DNA of 64,000 nucleotides from Phyllobacterium trifolii (lineage in GTDB: Bacteria > Pseudomonadota > Alphaproteobacteria > Rhizobiales > Rhizobiaceae). Positions 30,445-39,352 of this stretch are shown piece by piece (position 1 is the first letter of the stretch; every line of letters starts with the position of its first letter). The DNA is taken from contig NZ_JACHXN010000003.1 of the NCBI RefSeq assembly GCF_014192095.1, forward strand, positions 248,001 to 312,000. Direction: 5' to 3'. The notes below the pieces were generated by a model. It ran no database searches. It worked only from the letters and a program-made list of their open reading frames with translations, and was not told the DNA's origin. The translations under genes and the position numbers were made by a program.

Positions 30445-31714
30445 AAAGGACTGTCTCGATCTCATCCATGACTGGAGGTTCTTCGCCCGCGACAACCAGA
30501 TAGCTCCGTCGGGTGACTGGCAGACATGGCTCGTATTGGCCGGGCGTGGCTTCGGCAAGACCAGGACCGGCGCTGAGTGGGTTCGCGAGCAGATCAAGGC
30601 GGGGCGCAAGCGTGTCGCTCTTGTCGCTCCTACCGCATCCGATGCCCGTGACGTCATGGTCGAGGGTGAAAGCGGTCTGCTCTCTGTCTGTTGGGCAGGG
30701 GATCGATCGATATCAGGCGATATGCTTGGTCGACCATCCTATGAGCCATCGAAACGACGGGTGACATGGGCGAACGGGGCGGTGGCGACACTGTTCTCGG
30801 CCGAAGAGCCTGAACGCCTTCGCGGACCGCAGCATGAGGCCATGTGGTGCGATGAGCTGGCGGCGTGGAAGTATCTGCGCGAAACATGGGACATGGCGAT
30901 GTTCGGGCTGCGCCTGGGGAATGACCCGCGCACCATCATCACCACGACACCAAAGCCTTTGCCGCTCGTCAAGGAGATAGCGAAAGACCCGACAACGGTC
31001 ATCACGCGTGGCTCGACCTTCGACAATGCGGGCAATCTCGCTCCGAAGTTCCTGAAGACGGTCAAGGAGAAGTACGAAGGTACGCGTCTCGGCCGCCAGG
31101 AGCTCAATGCCGAGATCCTTGACGATCTGCCCGGCGCCCTATGGAGCCGAGACGAGATCGACAAGAAGCGGGTCAGGGCTGCCCCTGACATGCAGCGCAT
31201 CGTTGTTGCAGTCGATCCTTCCGGCACCAAAGGTACGGGGGATGACGGCGACGACATCGGCATTGTGATCGCTGGCAAGGGCGTAGACGGACGGGCTTAT
31301 GTTCTCTCCGATCGGACCTGCAAACTGTCACCTGCAGGATGGGGACGCCGAGCAGTCGAAGCCTACAAGGAATTCGAGGCTGACAAGATCGTGGCTGAAC
31401 GCAACTTCGGCGGCGCCATGGTCGAGCATGTCATTCGAACCACTGATGACCGGGTTCCTTACAAGGAAGTGACAGCAAGCCGCGGCAAGGTCGCTCGGGC
31501 TGAACCTGTCGCCGCACTCTACGAACAAGGCCGGGTCTCTCACGTCGGATCGTTCCCTGAGTTGGAAGATCAGATGTGCCAGATCGCGCCCGAGGGGTTT
31601 GTAGGCGAGGGGTCACCCGACCGCGCCGACGCTCTCGTATGGGCCCTAACCGAACTGATGCTCGGTGAAACCGAAACCGTCGCCATGATCCTGAAGAAGA
31701 GACACCGTACATGA
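30362..31714 (+). CDS. Terminase large subunit
   Basis: Packaging ATPase and nuclease, 450 residues. Walker A is LAGRGFGKTRTG (about residues 59-70), Walker B AMWCDEL, and the C-terminal RNase-H-like nuclease has VAVDPSG (Asp), IVAERNFGG (Glu) and DRADALVWAL (Asp). The N-terminal SLASLPPLQRQAVLASLSE and DWRFFARDNQ are standard for this family. It acts with the portal encoded next (ATGA overlap). Confidence 0.95.
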   Translation: MRNQSFNISSLASLPPLQRQAVLASLSEKDCLDLIHDWRFFARDNQIAPSGDWQTWLVLAGRGFGKTRTGAEWVREQIKAGRKRVALVAPTASDARDVMVEGESGLLSVCWAGDRSISGDMLGRPSYEPSKRRVTWANGAVATLFSAEEPERLRGPQHEAMWCDELAAWKYLRETWDMAMFGLRLGNDPRTIITTTPKPLPLVKEIAKDPTTVITRGSTFDNAGNLAPKFLKTVKEKYEGTRLGRQELNAEILDDLPGALWSRDEIDKKRVRAAPDMQRIVVAVDPSGTKGTGDDGDDIGIVIAGKGVDGRAYVLSDRTCKLSPAGWGRRAVEAYKEFEADKIVAERNFGGAMVEHVIRTTDDRVPYKEVTASRGKVARAEPVAALYEQGRVSHVGSFPELEDQMCQIAPEGFVGEGSPDRADALVWALTELMLGETETVAMILKKRHRT

Positions 31715-33105
31715 ACGCTATCACAAGGGTTACCAACGCGGTGGCGCGGCGCATGGACGTGATGTTTCCGGGCTTCTTCGCCCAGGTGAAACACAACCAT
31801 TACGCTGACTTCGGTTATCCGACCGATCTCAACTTCAAGCAGCTCTACGACATGTATATGCGCAACGGCATCGCTCATGCCGGCGTAGAGAAGACGATCC
31901 TCAAGACTTGGCAGGACATGCCCTTCCTGCTCGAAAAGGAACGTGACGGCAGCGAGGGCAAGGACACCAAAGAGACCAAGCTGGAAAAGGATATCCGGAC
32001 GCGGTTCAGCGATCTCCGGCTATGGCAGCACCTTGCCGAGGCTGATCGCCGTTCCCTCGTTGGCGGATACTCCGGTGTGATCCTCCGTCTTGCCGACAGC
32101 AAGACCTTTCAGGAGCCGGTTGATACCGTGCCCGGCGGTCCGTTGGGACTGGTCGAGCTTATCCCGGCATGGGAAGGCCAATTGCAGGTCTCCGAATGGG
32201 ATACCGACGAGCGGTCCGAGAACTACGGCCATCCCAAGATGTTCCAGTTCAGCGAATCCTCTGTCGATCCATCGCAGAAGGTTCAGCGCCAATTCCAGTT
32301 GCATCCCGATCGAGTGATCATCTGGTCAAAGGATGGGACTGTCCATAACCGGTCTCTGCTTGAGCCCGGCTACAACGATCTGATGACGTTGGAGAAGATC
32401 AGCGGTGCCGGCGGCGAGGGGTTCTGGAAGAACGCCAAGTCGTCACCTGTCCTGCAGATCGACAAGGAAGCTCGGCTTGAGGATATGGCCAAGGCGATGG
32501 GTGTCCCGCTCGATGAGATCGCCGATCGCATGGATGAGCAGGTCGGTGACTGGCAGAAGGGATTCGACAAGCTGCTCATGCTTCAGGGCATGGAAGCCAA
32601 GACGCTCGGCATCACTCTGCCTTCACCCGAACATTTCTTCGCCATAGCGCTGCAGTCCTTTGCCGCGTCGGTGCCAATTCCTCTGAAGATCCTCGTCGGG
32701 TCACAGTCCGGAGAGCGTGCCAGCACGGAAGATGCCGATGAATGGGCACAGACCAATATGTCCCGCCGGAACAATCAGGTCATTCCGAACACCATGGAAC
32801 TGATCAATCGGCTGGAACGCTTCCGGATCCTGCCTGAACAAGACTGGCATATCGACTGGACCGATCTGACCGAGAGCTCGATGGCCGAGAAAATCGAACG
32901 GGCGGTGAAGATGGCCGACACCAACCAGAAGATGAAGGACGGCGGGGAACTCGTGTTCACGCCCGAAGAAATCCGCGCGACCGTCGACATGGAACCGCTT
33001 TCCGATGAGGAGAAGTACCGCGACGATCCAACCGAAGAGGACAGCACCGCGGCAACCACTCCGCCGCTGCCTGGCAAGCCAGCACCGAAGAAAGAGACGC
33101 TATGA
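31711..33105 (+). CDS. Portal protein (DUF1073 / Phage_portal_3 type)
   Basis: Forms the dodecameric gate for DNA at one capsid vertex; 464 residues. Recognised by position and by family patterns such as MYMRNGIAHAGVEKTILKTW, then LAEADRRSLVGGYSGVILRL, GSQSGERASTEDADEWAQ and a C-terminal proline-rich tail. The DUF1073 family is an established portal class. Followed by a DUF2213 protein, a normal order. Confidence 0.9.
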   Translation: MNAITRVTNAVARRMDVMFPGFFAQVKHNHYADFGYPTDLNFKQLYDMYMRNGIAHAGVEKTILKTWQDMPFLLEKERDGSEGKDTKETKLEKDIRTRFSDLRLWQHLAEADRRSLVGGYSGVILRLADSKTFQEPVDTVPGGPLGLVELIPAWEGQLQVSEWDTDERSENYGHPKMFQFSESSVDPSQKVQRQFQLHPDRVIIWSKDGTVHNRSLLEPGYNDLMTLEKISGAGGEGFWKNAKSSPVLQIDKEARLEDMAKAMGVPLDEIADRMDEQVGDWQKGFDKLLMLQGMEAKTLGITLPSPEHFFAIALQSFAASVPIPLKILVGSQSGERASTEDADEWAQTNMSRRNNQVIPNTMELINRLERFRILPEQDWHIDWTDLTESSMAEKIERAVKMADTNQKMKDGGELVFTPEEIRATVDMEPLSDEEKYRDDPTEEDSTAATTPPLPGKPAPKKETL

Positions 33106-33177
33106 ACTGTTCGGATCAACATCCGGTCGCTGGCCAATTCGGCGGCGATCCGCAAGGAAAAGCGCAACGGCCGTGAT

Positions 33178-34215
33178 GTGGTCATCGTCCCGAGTGCCAC
33201 GCTTCCTGACAACGTCGTGATGAACGACATCATGTATCCGGCTGACGAGATCGAGAAGAGCTTTGCCACCCTCGATCGTACGCCGGCGCCGCTTGGTCAT
33301 CCCATGGTCAACGGTGTATTCCTCTCGGCCAGCGACCCCGAGGGCATCAACCTCGGATGGATCGGGGCATGGAATGAGAACGTGCGACGCGAGAATGGCC
33401 GCGTGTTCCTCGACAAGGTGATCGACGTCGAGATTGCCAACCGCTCCGAGGGCGGCAAGGCGGTGCTGTCTGCCATTGACAAGGGTGAGCCTGTCCACAC
33501 CTCGACCGGCCTTCTGGCCCAGCTTGAGGCGGCAAACGGCGACGTTTCCTATTCACATATCGCTCGTGACCTTGTGTTCGACCATGACGCAATCCTCCTC
33601 AACGAGAAGGGCGCTGCTACCCCTGAACAGGGCGTCGGCATGATGGTCAACTCGAAGGGCGAGAAAGAAGAGATCGCGGTCATCAATTCATCGCTCAGCG
33701 ATATTGACCAAGAGATCGATTGGGCGGGAACCCGCTTGGTCGAAGCACTCCGGCGCAAGGATAATCTAAGCGTCTGGGAGCGAATGAAGTCCGCAATAAT
33801 CGAGGCGATCAGCTCCGAGCGGGAACCCGTTGCAAACAGAAAGGAAGCAGACATGACTGTGTCGAAAGAACAGTTCGATGAGCTTTCCGCGAAGGTTAAT
33901 ACCCTCTCGGAAGGACTCGACAAGATCGGTGAGACGATCGCCAACGCTGTCCAGACTGCGGTCAAGCCGCTGACTGACAATTTGGCCACGATCCAGAACA
34001 ACCAGAAGGCGAAAGATGACGCCGAACTGGCTGGCTTGGTCGAGAAGATCGTCAAAGCCAACATCCTCGATGAGGATAGCGCCAAGGAACTGACCCTCAA
34101 CGCCGCGCGCAAGCTGGCGGAGAAGGCCACTCCGGGCAAGGCCGCTCCGCTCAACGGTGCCTTTACCGGCAACGCTGACAAGCCTGCATTCAAGCTTCCG
34201 GAAGGAGACAAGTAA
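33178..34215 (+). CDS. DUF2213-family head protein, start disrupted by apparent frame shift
   Basis: A 345-residue phage head protein (putative protease/scaffold type) containing YPADEIEKSFATLDRTPAPL then GHPMVNGVFL, typical of DUF2213. The annotated start is GTG 33178, but the same frame is open for 24 codons upstream, directly after the portal stop, reading TVRINIRSLANSAAIRKEKR. The preceding ATG at 33102 is one base out of frame (ATGAACTGTTCGG), which would be in frame as ATGACTGTTCGG. This looks like a one-base insertion at the start; the short product then ends after 24 codons. The C-terminal half is a coiled coil (scaffold-like). Confidence 0.85.
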   Translation: MVIVPSATLPDNVVMNDIMYPADEIEKSFATLDRTPAPLGHPMVNGVFLSASDPEGINLGWIGAWNENVRRENGRVFLDKVIDVEIANRSEGGKAVLSAIDKGEPVHTSTGLLAQLEAANGDVSYSHIARDLVFDHDAILLNEKGAATPEQGVGMMVNSKGEKEEIAVINSSLSDIDQEIDWAGTRLVEALRRKDNLSVWERMKSAIIEAISSEREPVANRKEADMTVSKEQFDELSAKVNTLSEGLDKIGETIANAVQTAVKPLTDNLATIQNNQKAKDDAELAGLVEKIVKANILDEDSAKELTLNAARKLAEKATPGKAAPLNGAFTGNADKPAFKLPEGDK

Positions 34216-34217
34216 TC

Positions 34218-34667
34218 ATGGCACGCTATAACAAAATCTATGCTGGCCCGTTTACGGAAGCCACGCCCCAGGTGCAGGAGCGTATCTGCGCTGCTGCTGT
34301 CCTGCCCGGCACTGCTCTGGTCGACTCCGGTGCGAACTTCGCCCAGGCCGGCGCCGCCAGCAACCTCAGGATCTACATTGCTCAGGATAACTACCTGACA
34401 ATGAAGGGTGTTGACGATGCATGGGCAGCCGGTGACCGTGTCATTGGCATGGAAATGCTCGATGAGCAGTTCTTCAACGTGCGCGTTCCGACGGCAACCA
34501 ACGTCGCTCGCGGCGCCGCGTTGACCACGAACGCATCGGGCAAGTTCGTCCTGGCCACAACCGGCAACCGCATCATCGCCTTTGCCGAGGAAGCCTACAA
34601 CAACACATCTGGATCAGATCAGCTTGTCCGCGCTCGCGTGGCCAAGGGCAATCTGGCATCGGCGTAA
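34218..34667 (+). CDS. Capsid decoration/cement protein
   Basis: A 149-residue small structural protein between the scaffold-like and major capsid genes. The pattern NLRIYIAQDNYLTMKGVDDA then TTNASGKFVLATTGNRIIAF is like DUF2190-type decoration proteins, which stabilise the outside of capsids. The start codon lies 3 nt after the DUF2213 stop. Confidence 0.8.
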   Translation: MARYNKIYAGPFTEATPQVQERICAAAVLPGTALVDSGANFAQAGAASNLRIYIAQDNYLTMKGVDDAWAAGDRVIGMEMLDEQFFNVRVPTATNVARGAALTTNASGKFVLATTGNRIIAFAEEAYNNTSGSDQLVRARVAKGNLASA

Positions 34668-34680
34668 GGAGAGCCCGACA

Positions 34681-35739
34681 ATGCGCTACTTTGATTCTCA
34701 GCTAGTCGCCAACTCCCGGCCGCACGCGGCTTGGTGGGGCGAGCTCTCGGTGGAACGTGAACACTTCCACCGGACCGAAGAAGTTCACGCCAATCTGATG
34801 CGGGAAATGCTCGGCAACGCCGCGGCAGTCCTTCCCCGTGACGCTTGGCTTGAACTTGATGGCATCACTCGCCGCGTCATGCGCGCCGACGAAGGCCAGG
34901 CATGGATGGCTGACCTTATGCCGCTTGCAAAGGCGGTCAACATCGGCAAGCTCGTTCACCTGAACCGCGTATCTTCGGATGCAGGTTCGGTCACGCGCTC
35001 GATGTCCGGTCAGGTGCCGGTGCCACTCGACAAGGTCGTCTATGATTATCGCGGTAACCCCGTGCCGATCTTCTCGACTGCATACGGTCGTGAATGGCGC
35101 GAGTGGAACACGCTGCAGTCTGAAAACTTCGACGCATTGTCGGATGATCAAGAAGCACACACTGCGAAGATCCGCCGCGACATGGCTCTGTACGCCCTGA
35201 ATGGCGATGCAACCATTGTTGTCGGCGGGTACACCGCTTACGGCATTCGTACTTCCCCTCTGTCCAAGGTCATCAACCTCGGGCCGACAGGCGGTGCGAA
35301 CATCGATCTCGACTCTTCCGCCACCACTTCGGATGCGATCGATGCATTCTTCTCCCAGACCTTGGGTGCGATGCTCGATGCCAACCTGATCACCGGCAAG
35401 GTCAATCTCTACGTCTCGCCGGAAATCGGGCGGAACTTCGATCGCTCCTACTCCGGTTCTTCCGGCTTCAAGGGCGGCACGCTGATGAGCTACCTGCTCA
35501 CCAATCGGCGTATCAACAAGATCGAGGTCTCGTACGAGCTTACGGGCAATCAGTTCTTCGGCTTCGTGCCGAGCGCTGAGTTCATCCGTCCGCTCGTCGG
35601 CATGGCTGTCAATACGACTGCCAAGACCCGCCAGAACCCCACTGACAACTACCAGTTCCTTGTCATGGGCGCGATGGGCATCGAAATCCGGGCTGACTAC
35701 AACGGCAAGTCCGGCGTCTTCTACTCGACAGACGTGTAA
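34681..35739 (+). CDS. Major capsid protein
   Basis: A 352-residue protein by position, size and composition: it follows decoration protein and has the long mixed beta/alpha layout expected of an HK97-type coat (VNIGKLVHLNRVSSDAGSVT, ELTGNQFFGFVPSAEFIRPL, MGAMGIEIRADYNGKSGVFY at the end). No signature motif alone proves it. AAGGAGAG lies upstream of ATG 34681. Confidence 0.85.
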   Translation: MRYFDSQLVANSRPHAAWWGELSVEREHFHRTEEVHANLMREMLGNAAAVLPRDAWLELDGITRRVMRADEGQAWMADLMPLAKAVNIGKLVHLNRVSSDAGSVTRSMSGQVPVPLDKVVYDYRGNPVPIFSTAYGREWREWNTLQSENFDALSDDQEAHTAKIRRDMALYALNGDATIVVGGYTAYGIRTSPLSKVINLGPTGGANIDLDSSATTSDAIDAFFSQTLGAMLDANLITGKVNLYVSPEIGRNFDRSYSGSSGFKGGTLMSYLLTNRRINKIEVSYELTGNQFFGFVPSAEFIRPLVGMAVNTTAKTRQNPTDNYQFLVMGAMGIEIRADYNGKSGVFYSTDV

Positions 35740-35746
35740 CCGGCCA

Positions 35747-35766
35747 GCCTCGCCTCCGGGCGGGGC
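35747..35766 (+). promoter_or_regulatory. Intercistronic hairpin after the capsid gene
   Basis: GCCTCGCC (35747-35754) pairs with GGCGGGGC (35759-35766), eight pairs including one G-U, four-base loop. No T run. Probably limits read-through or protects the capsid mRNA end. Confidence 0.5.
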
Positions 35767-35796
35767 ATCCTCCCCTCGTTGCTTGGAGATAAGCAC

Positions 35797-36087
35797 ATGA
35801 AGATCAAGATCACAAAAGGCGGGATTTACGGTGTCGACGGCGAGATTGCCATCGGTACCGTGCTGACCGTCAAGGAAGAACCAACAGATTGGGTCGGTCG
35901 CTACGAAATCATTTCCGGCCTGACCGAAGGCAAGACCGCTGTAACAAACCCTGCCGCCGGCGGTGTTCCCGGCGACCTCGATCGCGAAGCGCTCAAAGCC
36001 CAGGCTGATGAACTCGGCATCGAATATGCCCGGAACGTCACGACTGAAAAGCTCAAAGAACTGGTTGACGCCAAACTGGCCGAATAA
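35797..36087 (+). CDS. Small head-region protein with HeH-like C-terminus
   Basis: A 96-residue protein. The N-terminal part is beta-rich (ITKGGIYGVDGEIAIGTVLT). The C-terminus (DREALKAQADELGIEYARNV, TTEKLKELVDAKLAE) resembles the HeH/SAP-like helix-hairpin found in phage head proteins. Start at 35797 has TTGGAGA upstream. Confidence 0.7.
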   Translation: MKIKITKGGIYGVDGEIAIGTVLTVKEEPTDWVGRYEIISGLTEGKTAVTNPAAGGVPGDLDREALKAQADELGIEYARNVTTEKLKELVDAKLAE

Positions 36088-36141
36088 CCATCTGCCCGGC
36101 GGTAATCTGTCGGGCACCTCATTTCACCGGAGAGTTGCAAC

Positions 36142-36633
36142 ATGGCTGGATACGGCTCGAACGAACAGTTCGCCACATGGCTGACCGATAACGGCTACAC
36201 TCTTCCGGAAGATGCTCCCGCACCCGAAGTGCTGCGCCAGCGTGGCAGCCAGTACATCGACGCTGTTTATGGAGATAGGTTCATCGGCGTTGTGGCTTCC
36301 TTCGATCAGGAGAGGGCATGGCCGCGCGTCGGCGCTTCTCTCAGGGGAACAGCCATTCCTTCCGACGTCGTGCCGCTGGCGGTCATCTATGCTTCGTTCT
36401 TTGCCGCCTTTGCAGACGCAACCAATCCGGGCAGTCTTGTTGTTACCGGATCGGCTTCCACCGGCATTGTGCGCGAGAAGGTCGGAGAGCTCGAAGTTCA
36501 GTACTCCAATGCTCAATCGGATGGGACAGCGACATTCATCACACCCCTGATCTCGACCGTCGACGGCATGCTCGCGCCTTATCTGCGCAATCTCAACGCT
36601 CCTTGCCTGTTGATCAGGTCGATAGGCTGCTGA
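36142..36633 (+). CDS. Head-tail connector-like protein (DnaT-like family)
   Basis: A 163-residue protein with LRQRGSQYIDAVYGDRFIGV and a conserved WPR motif (QERAWPRVGA), the pattern of the DnaT-like/adaptor proteins that follow the capsid gene in siphophages. It should bridge portal and tail. Unrelated to host DnaT in this context. Confidence 0.75.
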   Translation: MAGYGSNEQFATWLTDNGYTLPEDAPAPEVLRQRGSQYIDAVYGDRFIGVVASFDQERAWPRVGASLRGTAIPSDVVPLAVIYASFFAAFADATNPGSLVVTGSASTGIVREKVGELEVQYSNAQSDGTATFITPLISTVDGMLAPYLRNLNAPCLLIRSIGC

Positions 36634-36634
36634 G

Positions 36635-36997
36635 ATGGCAAAGTTCGATTATGCCCGCGAGCAAACGACTGCGCTGCGCCTGCTCGACAAGTTCGGCTCC
36701 GCCGGCGAGATATGGCGCGACGTTCCCGGCGGCGGTCCTGTCTATGATCCGGGTGAGCCGACGGTTCAGAAGACGCCATGCACCGCGGCGATATTGGCCA
36801 TCGAGTTGAAGGACGTCGACGGCACTCTCGTGAAATCGACAGATCGCACCGCCTATGTTGCCGCCAAGGGCCTTGCCATAGAGCCAACCACGACTGATAG
36901 GCTAGTGTTCAACGGCAAGTCATACACTATCGTAAAGGTGGCGCCGCTACAGCCGACCGACACCATTGTTTACCACAAGCTTTTCGTGAGGGCCTAA
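36635..36997 (+). CDS. Head-tail joining (stopper-like) protein
   Basis: A 120-residue beta-rich protein: PCTAAILAIELKDVDGTLVK and TTDRLVFNGKSYTIVKVAPL. Position and size fit a stopper/adaptor. It starts 1 nt after the preceding stop. Its stop overlaps that of a leftward gene. Confidence 0.7.
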   Translation: MAKFDYAREQTTALRLLDKFGSAGEIWRDVPGGGPVYDPGEPTVQKTPCTAAILAIELKDVDGTLVKSTDRTAYVAAKGLAIEPTTTDRLVFNGKSYTIVKVAPLQPTDTIVYHKLFVRA

Positions 36998-37200
36998 AGG
37001 CTCGATGCTGCTTCGCTGAACAAGGATTTAGCAATTTCCAGTACTCGGGCTCGTTCATCGGCCTCCGTTTCATCTGGCACTGGCGGATCTATAAAGATCA
37101 CCTTTGCAACGGGAAGCTTAAGTGCGTTCATTGTGACGGTGCAAAATCGCCCTGTTGGTTGATCGCTGAAGTGTACAAAGGTCTCCGTAAAAGTCGTCAT
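36994..37200 (-). CDS. Leftward moron-type small protein (68 aa)
   Basis: MTTFTETFVHFSDQPTGRFC begins a beta-like protein, ending with a helix (ERARVLEIAKSLFSEAASSL). GAGGAATGAA precedes ATG 37200; a longer reading has no such site. It is opposite to the late operon, so it can be expressed in the prophage. Unknown function. Confidence 0.65.
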   Translation of the reverse strand: MTTFTETFVHFSDQPTGRFCTVTMNALKLPVAKVIFIDPPVPDETEADERARVLEIAKSLFSEAASSL

Positions 37201-37325
37201 TTCATTCCTCTGTTTTCGGGTTGAGTAACAAACCGAAAGTCCAGTTACAAGTCGAGAGGACATTTATGCTCCAGCGCCTTCAGTCCGCGAGAAGTTCAAG
37301 CCACTCCGGAACGCGAACGTGGAAT

Positions 37326-37541
37326 TCAACGGATGCGCTTAACGCTGACCCAATCGTTCATGTCATTGATTCTTAGTCGCCCGATGAAGCCGGAAACGTC
37401 GAGCAAAACATCAGGCATGAACTGATAGATGTATTCGTATTCGTCGCTGGTCTGCTGCCAAACCTGGCCGTTGCTGAGCTCGAATATGGCACCAACATGA
37501 TATCCCTCAGTGTGCCCTTTGATCGTTTCCCTGTCGTACAT
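37326..37541 (-). CDS. Leftward moron-type small protein (71 aa)
   Basis: MYDRETIKGHTEGYHVGAIF, then FELSNGQVWQQTSDEYEYIY and VSGFIGRLRINDMNDWVSVK: a compact beta-rich pattern, reminiscent of small SH3-like domains. AGGGGC lies before the ATG. With the gene at 36994 it forms a small leftward cassette. Unknown function. Confidence 0.65.
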   Translation of the reverse strand: MYDRETIKGHTEGYHVGAIFELSNGQVWQQTSDEYEYIYQFMPDVLLDVSGFIGRLRINDMNDWVSVKRIR

Positions 37542-37656
37542 GGATGCCCCTCACACTTGGTGGCAGTCAGTGTGCCATCCCGCAGACGACAAGGATATTT
37601 AATTGGGCGAGAATTGCCAATGCTCAAGTGCATTCAACCCGTGAGAAGTTCTGTCT

Positions 37657-38703
37657 ATGGCCAGTAATCGGAGTATCTTTGAACAGTTGCTCGACAAGTA
37701 CGATGCAGCTCTCGCCGAAGCCTTCTTTCAGGGCATCGACGCGATCAAATCGCAGATCACTCTTCGGATCGTGGTCGAGCGCCTGGAGAAAGGCGACGTA
37801 GCCGGCGCGATCGAGGCAATCCAACTTGATAGGGATGCATTCTCCGCGTTGGAACTGGCACTTGCCGAAGCCTACAACTCGGGCGGAATCAGGCTGGTCG
37901 AGAACCTGCCGAAACTGAAAGACCCTGAAGGCAATCGTGTGATCTTCCGCTTCGGTGTACGCAATCCGGAGGGTGAAGCATTCCTTCGCGATCATTCGGC
38001 GCAACTTGTGACCCGGATCGTTGATGATCAGCGTGTCGCGATCCGCCAGGCACTTGAGACCGGCCTTTCGCAAGGCAGAAATCCTCGATCGACTGCGCTC
38101 GACGTGGTTGGCCGGATCAACAGGGTATCTGGTAGGCGCGAGGGCGGCATAATCGGGCTCACGTCGCCGCAGGAGCGTTTTGTCACCTCGGCGCGCCAAG
38201 AGCTGCTTTCGGGTGATAGCGCGCTTCTGCGCAACTACCTGACGAGGCAGCGCCGGGACAAGCGCTTCGACGCTACCGTGTTGAAGGCGATCAAGGAAGG
38301 CAAGCCGATCCTCGCCGAGACGGTGGCACGGATCGCCGGCCGTTATTCCGATCGCCTGCTTCAACTTCGCGGCGAAATGCTTGCCCGTACCGAAACCATG
38401 ACAGCGCTTGGCACGGCTCGACAGAATGCGATGCGCCAGCAGATCGATAACGGTAAGGTCGCTGCTTCCGACGTCAAGAAGATTTGGCGCTCGGCCGGTG
38501 ACGGTCGGGTACGCCACACCCATCGGGTATTGAACGGAAAGGCAGCCGAGATCGACGGTGTGTTTCAAAGCGTGTCCGGTGCCGTTCTTCGCTATCCCGG
38601 CGATCCGCTGGCACCGGTCAGCGAGATATCGGGCTGCCGCTGTCATCTGGAATACAAGGTCGATTACTTCGCTTCGATCGTTGAAAGGTTCAGGGCTGCA
38701 TAA
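37657..38703 (+). CDS. Head morphogenesis protein (SPP1 gp7 / Mu gpF type)
   Basis: A 348-residue minor head protein, injected or connector-associated. The C-terminal signature is present: GEMLARTETMTALGTARQNA, KKIWRSAGDGRVRHTHRVLN and the final ISGCRCHLEY with two cysteines. The N-terminal half is helical. It is unusually far from the portal gene, after the connector genes and the leftward cassette. Confidence 0.85.
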   Translation: MASNRSIFEQLLDKYDAALAEAFFQGIDAIKSQITLRIVVERLEKGDVAGAIEAIQLDRDAFSALELALAEAYNSGGIRLVENLPKLKDPEGNRVIFRFGVRNPEGEAFLRDHSAQLVTRIVDDQRVAIRQALETGLSQGRNPRSTALDVVGRINRVSGRREGGIIGLTSPQERFVTSARQELLSGDSALLRNYLTRQRRDKRFDATVLKAIKEGKPILAETVARIAGRYSDRLLQLRGEMLARTETMTALGTARQNAMRQQIDNGKVAASDVKKIWRSAGDGRVRHTHRVLNGKAAEIDGVFQSVSGAVLRYPGDPLAPVSEISGCRCHLEYKVDYFASIVERFRAA

Positions 38704-39149
38704 TGGCAAAGCTATCGTTCAGCGCGCAGGTCGCAGCCTTTGCCGAGAAGATCCCCGGCGCGGTGGAAGCCGTGTTCAAAGAATCGGTGCAAGAGATTGT
38801 TTCCGAGATGCAAACACCGATCGGTGCCGGGGGACGGATGCGGGTTGATACCGGGTTCTTGAGAGCATCGCTGATGGCCTCAACGGCTTCAATGCCTGCG
38901 ATCAGTTCGAACAAGAAGCCGGGCGACGGTCAGAAATATGCATATGACGAAGGATCGATCGAGGCGGTGATCCTTGGCGCTGATGTCAATGACACGCTCT
39001 ATATCGGCTACACCGCTGCTTATGCCGCTCATCGCGAATACGGGGTGAACGGTCAGGCGCCGGATGCGTTTGTCCGGTCAGCCGTTCAGCGTTGGGATGT
39101 CATTGTTGAGGCGAAGGCTAACGAACTCAAACGTCGCCTGGGGCTTTAA
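38703..39149 (+). CDS. Tail completion protein (HK97 gp10-like)
   Basis: A 148-residue protein; RVDTGFLRASLMAS and YIGYTAAYAAHREYGVNG plus PDAFVRSAVQRW fit HK97 gp10-like tail-completion proteins. Start overlaps the previous stop (TAATG). Confidence 0.8.
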   Translation: MAKLSFSAQVAAFAEKIPGAVEAVFKESVQEIVSEMQTPIGAGGRMRVDTGFLRASLMASTASMPAISSNKKPGDGQKYAYDEGSIEAVILGADVNDTLYIGYTAAYAAHREYGVNGQAPDAFVRSAVQRWDVIVEAKANELKRRLGL

Positions 39150-39336
39150 TAGCTACGTTCCTGTCGCTGTCGTCATCCATCGCCTTGAGCAAACCCATCT
39201 GCAGAAGGACCAAGGCCTGTCTGGCAGCCTTCAGGCTTGTATCGCCGCGAACGGTTTGACCTTCCTCTCCGCCAAGGGCGATGAGGGCAGCATACAACCG
39301 GTCGTAGGTTTGCTCATCATTCAGTTTATCGGCCAT
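39127..39336 (-). CDS. Leftward moron-type helical protein (69 aa)
   Basis: MADKLNDEQTYDRLYAALIA, then RGDTSLKAARQALVLLQMGL: strongly helical and more protein-like than other frames here. No clear ribosome site; it overlaps the 3' end of the tail-completion gene by 23 nt. Unknown function. Confidence 0.5.
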   Translation of the reverse strand: MADKLNDEQTYDRLYAALIALGGEEGQTVRGDTSLKAARQALVLLQMGLLKAMDDDSDRNVAIKAPGDV

Positions 39337-39352
39337 TGCCGGAAGGATTATC

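Noticed and set aside
33102-33176. Short frame MNCSDQHPV beginning at the ATG overlapping the portal stop
   Set aside because: Ends after 24 codons and does not resemble a protein; better explained by a one-base shift in the DUF2213 start.
34702-36117. A 471-codon open frame on the minus strand across the capsid gene
   Set aside because: It is the exact shadow of the capsid and HeH-like genes in another frame, with no ribosome site or family pattern.
37624-38709. A 361-codon minus-strand open frame
   Set aside because: Shadow of the head morphogenesis gene, whose plus-strand product has clear family motifs.
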